From contig NZ_RHNX01000012.1 of NCBI RefSeq assembly GCF_003946335.1, positions 1 to 64,000 on the forward strand: a stretch of DNA of 64,000 nt, in the 5' to 3' direction. Origin of the DNA: Levilactobacillus fujinensis. Lineage in GTDB: Bacteria > Bacillota > Bacilli > Lactobacillales > Lactobacillaceae. The translations under genes and the position numbers were made by a program. A model generated the notes under the pieces. The model ran no database searches, was not told the DNA's origin, and saw only the letters and a program-made list of their open reading frames with translations. Of this stretch, positions 46,884 to 54,866 are shown piece by piece. Numbering within the stretch: the first letter of the stretch is position 1; each line of letters opens with the position of its first letter.

Positions 46884-46885
46884 AG

Positions 46886-47830
46886 TTAGAATAAGCGAAT
46901 CAAGATGACGCCGCCAATCAAGAGAAACAGTCCCAGAAACTGAACCGGCACAATGGGTTTATGGTGAGCACCTAGCAGACCAAATTGGTCGACTAGGAGA
47001 CCGCCAGCAATTTGACCCAACAGGGCGAAGACCACAGTCTGGCCGGTTCCTAGAATCGGGGCGAGATAAGCGTTACCTAGCACGAAAATACCACCCATGG
47101 CACCACCGATCCAGATCCACCACGGTTTGCCGTGACCAGTAGCCTGACGAATGGCCCGGAAATTGTGATGCACGAGGAGCACAATTAGGAACAGGCAGAG
47201 CGTCCCAATCAAAAATGAAATGAAGGCAGCGTGTAGCGCGGAATTTAACGCGAGTCCCAGTCGACCGTTAATGGTAGTTTGGGTCGCACCTAACGCACCG
47301 GTTACGATTCCCAGCAATCGCCAGGGCCAGGGGTTACCGTGAGCTGGATTTGGATTGCTGGCGGGTGCCACGTGGGCTTGAATGATTTCGGGCAGGGCGA
47401 CGGTCACAATGATACCGATCAAGGCGACCAGTAAGCCCAGCAACCGGATGAGGGTCAGCGACTGTTGCGGCGAGTGAAACCAACCGAAATTATCGATGAT
47501 GACGCCCATGATGACTTGCCCTAAGATAGGCATGATGGCCGTTTGAATCCCGCCAATATGGGGAAATAGCAAGATGTTAGTGGTTAAAAAGATAACCCCC
47601 AGCAGGCCCCCAATCCAAATCCACCACGGTTGTGTGGTCAGCAGGTGCTGGGAAATACCTAGTGGTTGCCGGTTAAGTAAAAGAATGACCGCTAAAAAGA
47701 GGGTTCCCACGGTGAACGAAACAAATGATGCCTGATAGGGAGAGCCAATGAACCCCCGCAATCTGGAATTTACGGCGGTCTGTAAGGATAAAATGATACC
47801 AATGGTGATGGCAAAGGTGATAGCTGCCAT
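46886..47830 (-). CDS. DMT-superfamily transporter, YdcZ/DUF606 (duplicated)
   Basis: About 314 residues made of two DUF606 repeats of about 150 residues. Each half begins with a related block (LQTAVNSRLRGFIGSPYQAS and TQTTINGRLGLALNSALHAA) and holds a WWIWIGGLLGVIF / WWIWIGGAMGGIF motif. Around ten helices. Substrates of the family are unknown. AGGAGG is placed for the ATG at 47830, not 47866. Single-gene unit. Confidence 0.85.
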   Translation of the reverse strand: MAAITFAITIGIILSLQTAVNSRLRGFIGSPYQASFVSFTVGTLFLAVILLLNRQPLGISQHLLTTQPWWIWIGGLLGVIFLTTNILLFPHIGGIQTAIMPILGQVIMGVIIDNFGWFHSPQQSLTLIRLLGLLVALIGIIVTVALPEIIQAHVAPASNPNPAHGNPWPWRLLGIVTGALGATQTTINGRLGLALNSALHAAFISFLIGTLCLFLIVLLVHHNFRAIRQATGHGKPWWIWIGGAMGGIFVLGNAYLAPILGTGQTVVFALLGQIAGGLLVDQFGLLGAHHKPIVPVQFLGLFLLIGGVILIRLF

Positions 47831-47943
47831 GGATGAGACCTCCTTGATTATATGGTATGGGATCACTTAATTAATGGGGCTTAAAGATATTATCTTTGGC
47901 ACGGTTAAGCTGATAATTCTATCATAACATGATGTTATCTAGA

Positions 47944-48086
47944 GGCCGAAAGCTAAGATGCTTATGTTTGCGTCAATAAGGGTGATCACGCTAAATTAAT
48001 GGAAATGGTCGTACGCTGGCTGGTTCGTGGTAAAGTCCGGGCTTTTGACTCGCTTGAATGCCGCGAAGATCGTGCGTCCCTCAGGG
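47944..48086 (+). repeat. Partial composite repeat, diverged
   Basis: Left-arm blocks GGCCGAAAGCTAAGATG, ATGTTTGCGTCA, GATCACGCTAAATTAATGG and CGCTTGAATGCCGCGAAGAT, more diverged than neighbouring copies. A 95-base repeat copy and another left arm follow directly. Confidence 0.6.
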
Positions 48087-48090
48087 TAAA

Positions 48091-48190
48091 GAAAGAGCCT
48101 GGGACCCCCCCAGACTCCTTTGGTATTTTTTTCTGAGTTTACATTGCTGAAGCGGGGGACAAAAGACAGTTGACTTCGCTTAAAGCGGAT
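48091..48190 (+). repeat. 95-base repeat, copy 3
   Basis: GAGCCTGGGACCCCCCCAGA hairpin, then CTCCTTTGGTAT, ACATTGCTGAAGCG, GGGACAAAAGACAG and CGCTTAAAGCGG. It matches copy 2 block for block and sits between two left arms of the composite repeat. Confidence 0.75.
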
Positions 48191-48192
48191 AA

Positions 48193-48384
48193 CTAAAGGT
48201 TGAAAGCCGAAATGTTTGCGTTACTCTTGCGACAACAAGAATTATCACGCCTAAATTAGTGAAAACAGCCGCACTCCGGCCGTCAGGGATTCCGCTTGCT
48301 GTGGGGAACGCTTCCAGCCAAAGGACGGGCTTCCAGCTCGCCTGAAAGCCGCCAAGATCAGGCGTCTCCCAGGTCGTCCCACGC
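48193..48384 (+). repeat. Partial composite repeat (left arm), well conserved
   Basis: Begins with the canonical CTAAAGGTTGAAAGCC-type end and keeps GCGTTACTCTTGCGACAAC, TCCGCTTGCTGTGGGGAACG and CTCGCCTGAAAGCCGCCAAG. It ends at the stop codon of the nucleoside hydrolase gene with no intervening bases. Confidence 0.8.
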
Positions 48385-49323
48385 TCAGTCAGCTAAGATA
48401 GCGAGTTCGTCGATGCGTTTGAAAAAGGCGTCGTGGTCGACCGTGGTGACCAGTGTCACGGGACGACCGTCCGGAATCTCAAAGGTGCGGCCACGACCGG
48501 GACCAGTAGTTAAGACGTCGCTGGTGACTTCCTTGGTAGTGACCACGGCCGGCGATTCGCTAGCAACCGTTGCCAGTACGTCCCACAGGAAGTAGGTCGA
48601 GTTGGTTTCAAAATGTTGTAATGCAGGGACCAACGCATACCCTTGACCGATGAAGTCGATAGCAGGATGTTGGCGTTGCAGGGCCCAATGTTGACGAATG
48701 GCAGGCGTTAAGGGCACTTGACGGGTACTTTCCAGACCGACCATTTGAATGGCGATGGCGCTGTCCCAGACCGTTTTAACGGCTTGCGGGTCCCAGAAGG
48801 CGTTCCACTCAGTCGTGCCATCCTGTTCGGGTTCGGCAACGTTGCCACGGCCGTCGAAAGTGCCGCCCATCCAGTAGAGCTTGTCAATTTTAGCCGTGAT
48901 GGTCGGATCGACTGTCAATGCTCGGGCTAAGTCCGTTAGGGGCCCCGTCATGACCAGCGTGGTCTTGCCCTCGGTTTCTTGAAGCTTGTCGATCAAGTCG
49001 AGGTGGGCGGGTTTGGAAGCGATTGGTGTGTTAATAGTGCCAGCTTCATTTAAAATGGGAAGAGCATCGAGACTAAAGGCGTCTAACCGCCATTCTTTAG
49101 GGAACGGATGCACACCGCGTGAGTTGGAAGCCGCAACGTTCAGTTGAACGCCATGACCGAACCGATCGATGATTTTCCGGCTAGCAGCCAGTGCCGGTTC
49201 TAAGTAGGAATCAGCACCGACTACGCCGACCCCAGTTAGGGTGACATCTGGCATTTGTAGTAATAACAGTAAAGAAACTAAATCGTCGACGCTGCCGTCG
49301 TGGTTAAAATAGACATTTCGCAT
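48385..49323 (-). CDS. Nucleoside hydrolase (IUNH family)
   Basis: About 313 residues. It hydrolyses the N-glycosidic bond of a nucleoside. The metal motif near the N-terminus is NHDGSVDD in place of the usual DTDPGxDD, keeping three Asp residues. Later blocks LVMTGPLTDLARAL and the WNAFWDPQAVK region are family features. The frame extends to 49410, but AGAGGAGAG is placed for the ATG at 49323. The start of the catalytic motif at residue 5 agrees with this. Substrate preference is not known. Confidence 0.85.
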   Translation of the reverse strand: MRNVYFNHDGSVDDLVSLLLLLQMPDVTLTGVGVVGADSYLEPALAASRKIIDRFGHGVQLNVAASNSRGVHPFPKEWRLDAFSLDALPILNEAGTINTPIASKPAHLDLIDKLQETEGKTTLVMTGPLTDLARALTVDPTITAKIDKLYWMGGTFDGRGNVAEPEQDGTTEWNAFWDPQAVKTVWDSAIAIQMVGLESTRQVPLTPAIRQHWALQRQHPAIDFIGQGYALVPALQHFETNSTYFLWDVLATVASESPAVVTTKEVTSDVLTTGPGRGRTFEIPDGRPVTLVTTVDHDAFFKRIDELAILAD

Positions 49324-49507
49324 GGCTGTAATCTCTCCTCTTATTACGAACATTATAAAATAAATACGTTCGATAGTTCTTATATTATCGAATTTACAAC
49401 GTGAATGCAAGGGAGCAGGTGAACGACTTTAGCTGCGGTTAAGAAAACTTTCATATACTGGTTAACAGGTTAATGAGCCATTCATTAATGGAAAGGATGA
49501 CTAAACG

Positions 49508-49726
49508 ATGAAATCAGTTAAACAAGGTTCTAAGAGGTGGCTAGGTGTCCTAGCTGCAGGGATTATTCTCTTCGCCGGTGGTGGTGGGACGGGCTATATG
49601 CTTGGACAACAACAGGCCAAGTCGGCACAGACTACCCAGATGAAGAAGGCACCAGCGGGCATGAGTGGTCGCCCATCTGGGAAACCAAGTGGGGCACCCG
49701 GTCAAAGTAGTAGCAGTAGCAATTAA
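49508..49726 (+). CDS. Small membrane-anchored or secreted Ser/Gly/Pro-rich protein
   Basis: A 72-residue protein with a basic N-terminus (KSVKQGSKRW), one hydrophobic helix (about residues 12-31, with GGGG at its end) and a low-complexity tail rich in Gly, Ser, Pro and Gln ending in SSSSSN. It could be a single-pass membrane protein with an extracellular tail. It is not recognised. GGAAAGGATG stands before the ATG. It is codirectional with the hydrolase gene 110 bases on. Confidence 0.65.
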   Translation: MKSVKQGSKRWLGVLAAGIILFAGGGGTGYMLGQQQAKSAQTTQMKKAPAGMSGRPSGKPSGAPGQSSSSSN

Positions 49727-49835
49727 CGAACATTAAATGGTTTTACCTAGACCGACTTGTGACGTGCACCATCGGCTTGACCCCTATGGCAGTTAGCCGT
49801 AAACTAAATGACAATTTGAAAAGGGAAGTCGACGC

Positions 49836-50618
49836 ATGCAGTTTAAAACAAATGATGGTGTGACCATCAGCTATGACGACGAGGGGACGGGTGTGCCCAT
49901 TGTCATTCTGACCGGAATTGGCGGCAGTCGCGTCATCTGGGCGGCCCAGGTACCGCACCTAGTTGCGGCAGGCTATCGGGTTATCAACATTGACGCCCGG
50001 AATCAGGGGGCCTCGGCGCATACAATCTATGGTCGTAGAATTACGCGCCATGCCATGGATGTTGCGGAGCTAATGACGCATCTTGACTTGGACCAGGTTA
50101 TTTTATTGGGAAATTCGTTGGGCGCGGCAACCTTCTTTGCCTATCTCTCATTATTTGGTGAGCAACGAGTTAGAGCCGTTATCGACGTTGATCAAAGCCC
50201 TAAAATGGTGGCAGAAGATGGCTGGTCATACGGGTTTAAGGACCTCACGTGGGCGACCTTTCCGGGCTTGTTGATGGCACCGGTGGGAAAATCGACGGCG
50301 GGGCCTATCGATGATGCTGTTTACGCTCAAGTCAAGGCAGCCAAGGTGGCGCACCCGTATGATGCGGCGCTGAATGCCCCCTTATTGATTGATCACGCCG
50401 CACAGGATTGGCGAGATGTGTTGCTCCATTTGCGTGCGCCACTCCTAATCGTGGCTGGGCAGGAGTCACCGTACTTTAACAGTGACTTTGCGGCGGTCAG
50501 CGCAGGCATGGCACACAATGGGATGGCAAAAGTGGTGCCCCATGCCGGTCACGTGGTCATGGCGGAACAGCCGGCGGCATTCAATCAGATCTTGTTGGAC
50601 TTTTTACGAACAATTTAA
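49836..50618 (+). CDS. Alpha/beta-fold hydrolase
   Basis: A 260-residue hydrolase. The oxyanion strand LTGIGGSR near residue 26, the nucleophile elbow GNSLGA (Ser near residue 93) and the catalytic His in PHAGHVVMAE near 240 are visible. The acid is probably the Asp/Glu after VAGQESPYF. The closest groups are esterases, lactonases and non-haem haloperoxidase-like enzymes. AAAAGGGAAG is upstream of the ATG. The substrate is not known. Confidence 0.87.
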   Translation: MQFKTNDGVTISYDDEGTGVPIVILTGIGGSRVIWAAQVPHLVAAGYRVINIDARNQGASAHTIYGRRITRHAMDVAELMTHLDLDQVILLGNSLGAATFFAYLSLFGEQRVRAVIDVDQSPKMVAEDGWSYGFKDLTWATFPGLLMAPVGKSTAGPIDDAVYAQVKAAKVAHPYDAALNAPLLIDHAAQDWRDVLLHLRAPLLIVAGQESPYFNSDFAAVSAGMAHNGMAKVVPHAGHVVMAEQPAAFNQILLDFLRTI

Positions 50619-50678
50619 GTGATTATGTGGGTGTAAAGAACTCGAGCATTTCATTTTAACTCGGATTATCTCCTTTAC

Positions 50679-50738
50679 AAGGGACATCAAAACAAGGGAC
50701 ATCAAAACAAGGGACATCAAAACAAGGGACATCAAAAC
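50679..50738 (+). repeat. Tandem 15-base repeat, four units
   Basis: AAGGGACATCAAAAC is repeated four times exactly without spacers. It lies between the hydrolase stop codon and a bidirectional terminator. Confidence 0.95.
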
Positions 50739-50740
50739 CT

Positions 50741-50791
50741 AAAAAGGCATCAGATGAGCCTCCCAACGTGGGCGGTCATCTGATGCCTTTT
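50741..50791. terminator. Bidirectional terminator between hydrolase and citI
   Basis: AAAAGGCATCAGATGA and TCATCTGATGCCTTTT are perfect 16-base complements with A and T tracts. Confidence 0.92.
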
Positions 50792-50800
50792 CCTGTGCGC

Positions 50801-51754
50801 TTAAACTTCCTTAGCTGCGGTTAAAATACGTTGGGCAATGCCTTCGTCGATTACGAGATCTGTCAACAATTTCCCCCGTAATGCCCCTAGTGCGGCATAG
50901 GTCTTAAACTTGCTCTTGATTACGGCAAAGCGTCGGGGAGTCGCTAACACTTCATCGAGTGAGATGCCAACGACGGTATCCTTTTCCGGGATCAGAAAGT
51001 TTCCCTGAATGTCGTAGGGACGACCGAACAGCATGCCGGCAATCTGACTGGTATCGACGCCAGGGAAAATCTGGGCCTTGGCCTTTTTCCAGACGGCGAT
51101 TGAGTCGATTGAAGCAATCGTCCCGATGCCGCAAAACAGCATGTCCATCCGTGAGGCAATTGCCATCGTTCGTTGCAGAGCAGGTTCTTGCGGTAGGAGG
51201 TCGTGGACCGTTTGGTTGGTCACATACAGTGGGGCGGGTAACGTGACGTAGTCAGCCTCGAAGCGTGAGGCCGCGTGTTCGACCATCCTAGTGGACCCGG
51301 CGCGTGAGTTGTATTTCATATTCTCACCGACGAACTGTGTAAAGGTCAGGTCTTCTTGTAGCTCGGATTTAAAATGATCGATGATGCTATGGACCGTGCT
51401 CCCCCAGGCGAGACCGACCACATGACTCTCAATGATCAGTTGTTCGATACGTTCAGCGGCGTAAGCAACAATGTTACCCGCATTTGTATCGGAGTTCCCA
51501 TCGCCGCGAAGAATGGCAACGTGCGGGATATCGAATGCCTTTTTAAATTCCGTTTCCAATTGAAAGTTTCGTGCAACGGGCGCATTGATCTGAATGGAAA
51601 CAATGCCGGCCTTGAGTGCTTCATCAAGGGCCTTGGTGATGAGGTAGCGGCTCAGATTATATTTACGGGCAATATCCGAGATGGGCAAGTTACCATAATA
51701 GTAGTCCTGCGCGATCAAAACGAGCAGCTCCTCGTGGGTCAAGTTCTTTTCCAT
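50801..51754 (-). CDS. citI: SorC/DeoR-family regulator, CitI-like activator of citrate genes
   Basis: A 317-residue SorC-type regulator: N-terminal HTH (ISDIARKYNLSRYLITKALD) and a sugar-binding-like effector domain (VAYAAERIEQLII, LAWGSTVHSI, GRPYDIQGNFL). Its place divergent from citM and the cit cluster matches CitI of related lactic acid bacteria, a citrate-responsive activator. The intergenic gap to citM is 680 bases, unusually long, and carries a repeat remnant. The gene symbol is by context and family. Confidence 0.85.
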   Translation of the reverse strand: MEKNLTHEELLVLIAQDYYYGNLPISDIARKYNLSRYLITKALDEALKAGIVSIQINAPVARNFQLETEFKKAFDIPHVAILRGDGNSDTNAGNIVAYAAERIEQLIIESHVVGLAWGSTVHSIIDHFKSELQEDLTFTQFVGENMKYNSRAGSTRMVEHAASRFEADYVTLPAPLYVTNQTVHDLLPQEPALQRTMAIASRMDMLFCGIGTIASIDSIAVWKKAKAQIFPGVDTSQIAGMLFGRPYDIQGNFLIPEKDTVVGISLDEVLATPRRFAVIKSKFKTYAALGALRGKLLTDLVIDEGIAQRILTAAKEV

Positions 51755-51804
51755 ACTGCAATCCTCCGCTATGGGTTTAATTTTTTTATTAAAGGTTTAG
51801 TTGT

Positions 51805-52012
51805 AACGCATAAAAATAGTCGTGTTCCAGCGGTCAGGGGGAACACCGCCAACTCCGAGCAAGAAACGGGCTGCCGACTCGCCAGAAAGCCGCAAAAATC
51901 ATGTATTTCTCAGATCGGCGAACGATGTAAGCCGAGAGGTCGCCAGATAGGAGCTCAGGGGTGTTTGGACGGTTCCGGACCTTTATCTGCCGGCCGGTAA
52001 GGCGATGACTGG
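51805..52012 (+). repeat. Deletion derivative of the composite repeat
   Basis: Contains part of the left arm (GGGCTGCCGACTCGCCAGAA, AACGATGTAAGCCGAGAGGT) joined to the outer core stem (GTCGCCAGATAGGAGCTCAG with TTTATCTGCCGGCCGGTAAG), with the inner hairpins replaced by about 20 bases. It lies between citI and the A/T-rich control region of citM. Confidence 0.75.
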
Positions 52013-52254
52013 ACAACACTGCTAATCTGAAATTAAGTATACCATTTTAGCAATTAACCTGGCGTGTGTGTTCTATGTGGGCCTTGTGATCCATCATCCG
52101 GTTCGGGAGGTAAAGGAACTAAGGCGAGTGTTTCGGGTGCCGTGACGCAAGCGAACAAGCATAATTTAGCTGGACAGCCTGGGCGCTGGCCGGCTGATTG
52201 ACGTCAAAACCGGTGAAAAGGTGGCTAAATGATAGAAATAAGTGGTAAATAGTT

Positions 52255-52363
52255 GATTTTATTTAAAACTCTCCCAAACTATTTTAACATTTAAAACTAT
52301 TCTTTTTAAATATATCAAAAAATAAAATAAAAATTTGCAATATTTAAAATCTGCGCGTAAGAT
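52255..52363 (+). promoter_or_regulatory. A/T-rich control region and promoter of the cit operon
   Basis: The block 52255-52350 is about 85 percent A/T with runs such as TTTAACATTTAAAACTATTC, as expected for CitI binding sites. A promoter TTTGCA (52334-52339), 18-base spacer, TAAGAT (52358-52363) lies at its end. CitI operators in relatives are A/T-rich; the match here is by character, not by sequence. Confidence 0.5.
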
Positions 52364-52437
52364 GGGACTTGTTAAAAGTTACACGAGTTATTTATAACGT
52401 AGAAATTAGATGTTGGAAACAGAAAGGAATGAACTTA

Positions 52438-53580
52438 ATGGACAAGGATGAAATTGTTGAGCTCCATGAGGAAAATACGGGGGTTCTTGAGATTGGCGCC
52501 GAAATGGATGTCAAGAACAAGTCCGATCTTGGAAAGGCTTATACGCCGGGCGTGGCTCAGATTTCTAAGGCCATCGAACATGACCCCAACTTGAAGGACA
52601 AGTTGACGATGAGCGGCAAGCTAGTCGCCGTCGTCACCGATGGTTCAGCCGTTCTGGGTTTGGGTAACATTGGTCCTGCTGGTGGACTACCAGTGGTTGA
52701 AGGCAAAGCACTTTTATACAAGGATCTTGCTGGTGTTAACGCCTTACCGTTGGCCGTAAACCAGGTGCCGGTTGACGATTTCGTCAAATCCATTAAGAAT
52801 TTATCCCTCTCATTTGCTGGAATCCACTTGGAAGATATCGCCGCACCCCGTTGTTTTGAAATTGAAGAACAATTGGCCGCACAACTAGACATTCCCGTTT
52901 ACCATGATGACCAAGAGGGGACGGCCATTGTCGTTCTTGCCGGGCTGATCAATGCCGCCAAGGTCGTCAACAAACCACTGCAGGATTTAAAGATCGTGAT
53001 GAACGGTGTCGGGGCTTCCGGTGTTGCCACCGCTAAGTTGCTTAACGGTATTGGTATGAAGAATATTACCCTAGTTGATATCGACGGGGTCGTTAAGCCC
53101 GATTCAGCTGGCTATAACGCATACCAAACTGGTTTGGCTAAACAAATTGGCTTGGATGTGACCGGAGATACGCTTGACGATGTTATTGATGGTCAGGACG
53201 TCTTCATTGGCTTATCTGATGCGGATGTACTCTCTGCTGACCAAGTTAAACGCATGGCCGCTGATCCCATCATCTTCGCTTTGGCCAACCCGAAGCCAGA
53301 AATCAATCCGCAAGTTGCCGCTGATGCCGGTGCCAAAGTGATTGCTACGGGTTCGAGTCAATATGCCAACCAAGTTAACAATATCCTAGTCTTCCCCGGA
53401 TTGTTTAAGGGACTGCTTAGAAGTGGATTGAAGCGCGTGGATCTCGATATCGAAGCCACTGCCGCCAAAGCGCTTGCCAGTCTCGTTGACCAACCGACGG
53501 CCGACCGCATCGTGCCGGGTGTCTTCGACGAGGGTGTTGTTGCCACCGTTACCAAAGCTATCATGGCTGCCGCAAAATAA
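52438..53580 (+). CDS. citM: Malic-enzyme-type oxaloacetate decarboxylase CitM
   Basis: About 380 residues, malic enzyme family. Landmarks are the Tyr block GKAYTPGVAQ, the Lys block VEGKALLYKDLAGVNAL, EDIAAPRCFEIE, DDQEGTA and a Rossmann NGVGASGVATAKLL. In cit clusters of lactic acid bacteria this soluble enzyme decarboxylates oxaloacetate to pyruvate. It is first gene of the operon. The frame reaches 52369, but AAAGGAA precedes the ATG at 52438. The next gene follows at 27 bases. Confidence 0.9.
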   Translation: MDKDEIVELHEENTGVLEIGAEMDVKNKSDLGKAYTPGVAQISKAIEHDPNLKDKLTMSGKLVAVVTDGSAVLGLGNIGPAGGLPVVEGKALLYKDLAGVNALPLAVNQVPVDDFVKSIKNLSLSFAGIHLEDIAAPRCFEIEEQLAAQLDIPVYHDDQEGTAIVVLAGLINAAKVVNKPLQDLKIVMNGVGASGVATAKLLNGIGMKNITLVDIDGVVKPDSAGYNAYQTGLAKQIGLDVTGDTLDDVIDGQDVFIGLSDADVLSADQVKRMAADPIIFALANPKPEINPQVAADAGAKVIATGSSQYANQVNNILVFPGLFKGLLRSGLKRVDLDIEATAAKALASLVDQPTADRIVPGVFDEGVVATVTKAIMAAAK

Positions 53581-53607
53581 TTTGTTGATAAAGGAAGTTT
53601 TAGTCTT

Positions 53608-54588
53608 ATGAGTATTTTCTTGACGTCAATTCAGAGTGTCCTGGCAATCGTTTTGATGATTGCTGTGGGGTATTACGGCCAACAAAAAGGTTGGTTTGAT
53701 GAAAAGTTCTCCGGTTCACTGTCAAAATTAATTATGAAGATTTCATTACCAGCTTCAATTTTCATGGCAATGATGAAGTTCTTCAACCCGACGAAATTAG
53801 CGACCTTGTCAACTGGGGTCATCTACACGATCATTTCCATTCTGGTTGGTTATCTGGTTGCTTGGGCCTTCGTTCGGGTCGTTAAGGTTCCTCGTGGACG
53901 TCGTGGGTTAATGATGACAGCGATTAACGGGGCCAACACCGTGTTCATTGGGATGCCCTTGAACGTGGCGCTGTTTGGACAAGTCTCTGTCCCTTACCTG
54001 CTAACGTATTACATCGTCAACACGGTTATTATTTGGACGCTGGGCGTTTGGGTAATTGCTGGGGATGACCCAACGGTTGAACGCGACGGCGGCAACAAGG
54101 CCAGCTTTGACTGGCATCACTTGATTCCAACGCCACTCTGGGGGTTCATTATCTCCCTGCCATTCATCTACATTCCGGGCTGGGAAAACGGCCTGATGAA
54201 ATTGACCTTTGCCACCACGGCCTTAACGGACATTGGTGCGCTGGTAACACCGCTATCATTGATTTACATTGGGATTATGCTGAAACGCTTTGGGATTCTC
54301 AACATGCGCTTTGACGGTAACGTTATTTGCACCTTGCTTGGACGTTTCGTCGTTTCGCCAATCATTATGGCCATCATCATCTTCTGTGGTCTGCACGTCG
54401 GTGTTCACATGGGTAATGTATTCCAACAAACGCTGATCATTCAAGCGGCAACGCCATCGCTGGCTGTGCTGCCAATCTTAGCGAATACGTATCATGGTGA
54501 TGTGAAGTTTGCGACAAACATCGTGGTGTCCACGTCCGTTCTCTTCATCATTGTCGTTCCAATTATCATGGTGCTCCAGAACCTCTAA
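53608..54588 (+). CDS. AEC-family carrier, probable citrate/malate permease
   Basis: A 326-residue membrane protein with about ten helices, of the auxin efflux carrier family that includes lactic acid bacterial malate permeases MleP. MKISLPASIFMAMMKF, GANTVFIGMPLNVALFGQ and ATPSLAVLPILANTYHGD are family features. Its place after citM makes it the likely importer of citrate or malate. It is not of the CitP/2HCT family usual in some other clusters. A 278-base gap to citC follows with no recognised signal. Confidence 0.87.
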   Translation: MSIFLTSIQSVLAIVLMIAVGYYGQQKGWFDEKFSGSLSKLIMKISLPASIFMAMMKFFNPTKLATLSTGVIYTIISILVGYLVAWAFVRVVKVPRGRRGLMMTAINGANTVFIGMPLNVALFGQVSVPYLLTYYIVNTVIIWTLGVWVIAGDDPTVERDGGNKASFDWHHLIPTPLWGFIISLPFIYIPGWENGLMKLTFATTALTDIGALVTPLSLIYIGIMLKRFGILNMRFDGNVICTLLGRFVVSPIIMAIIIFCGLHVGVHMGNVFQQTLIIQAATPSLAVLPILANTYHGDVKFATNIVVSTSVLFIIVVPIIMVLQNL

Positions 54589-54866
54589 TTTTCGTCTTCG
54601 CTTGGCGGGGACTACTGTGGTTGTTGGTATAGACATGACGAGTTGTTCTTCTCGTTGTGCTCGGTGGGAATCATCGTGTAACCACGAAGGGTAGAGCGAC
54701 TATGGCATAAAAGATAGTCATCACCGCGCTTCAATCACCGTCGCCACCCAGCACAAGCTTTAGCCAGAGGCCCGTTTCACAGGCTGAAGGCGGTCTCCAT
54801 AGTGCGACAAAATCTACTCAATATCACGACAATTATAAGTAAAAAAAGAAAGTGGGGTGATCGCCC

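Noticed and set aside
48296-48595. 99-codon ORF
   Set aside because: Half repeat arm, half antisense to the nucleoside hydrolase gene.
50679-50738. Regularly repeated units that could suggest a CRISPR array
   Set aside because: Units are 15 bases and directly adjacent with no spacers, and there are no cas genes in the window.
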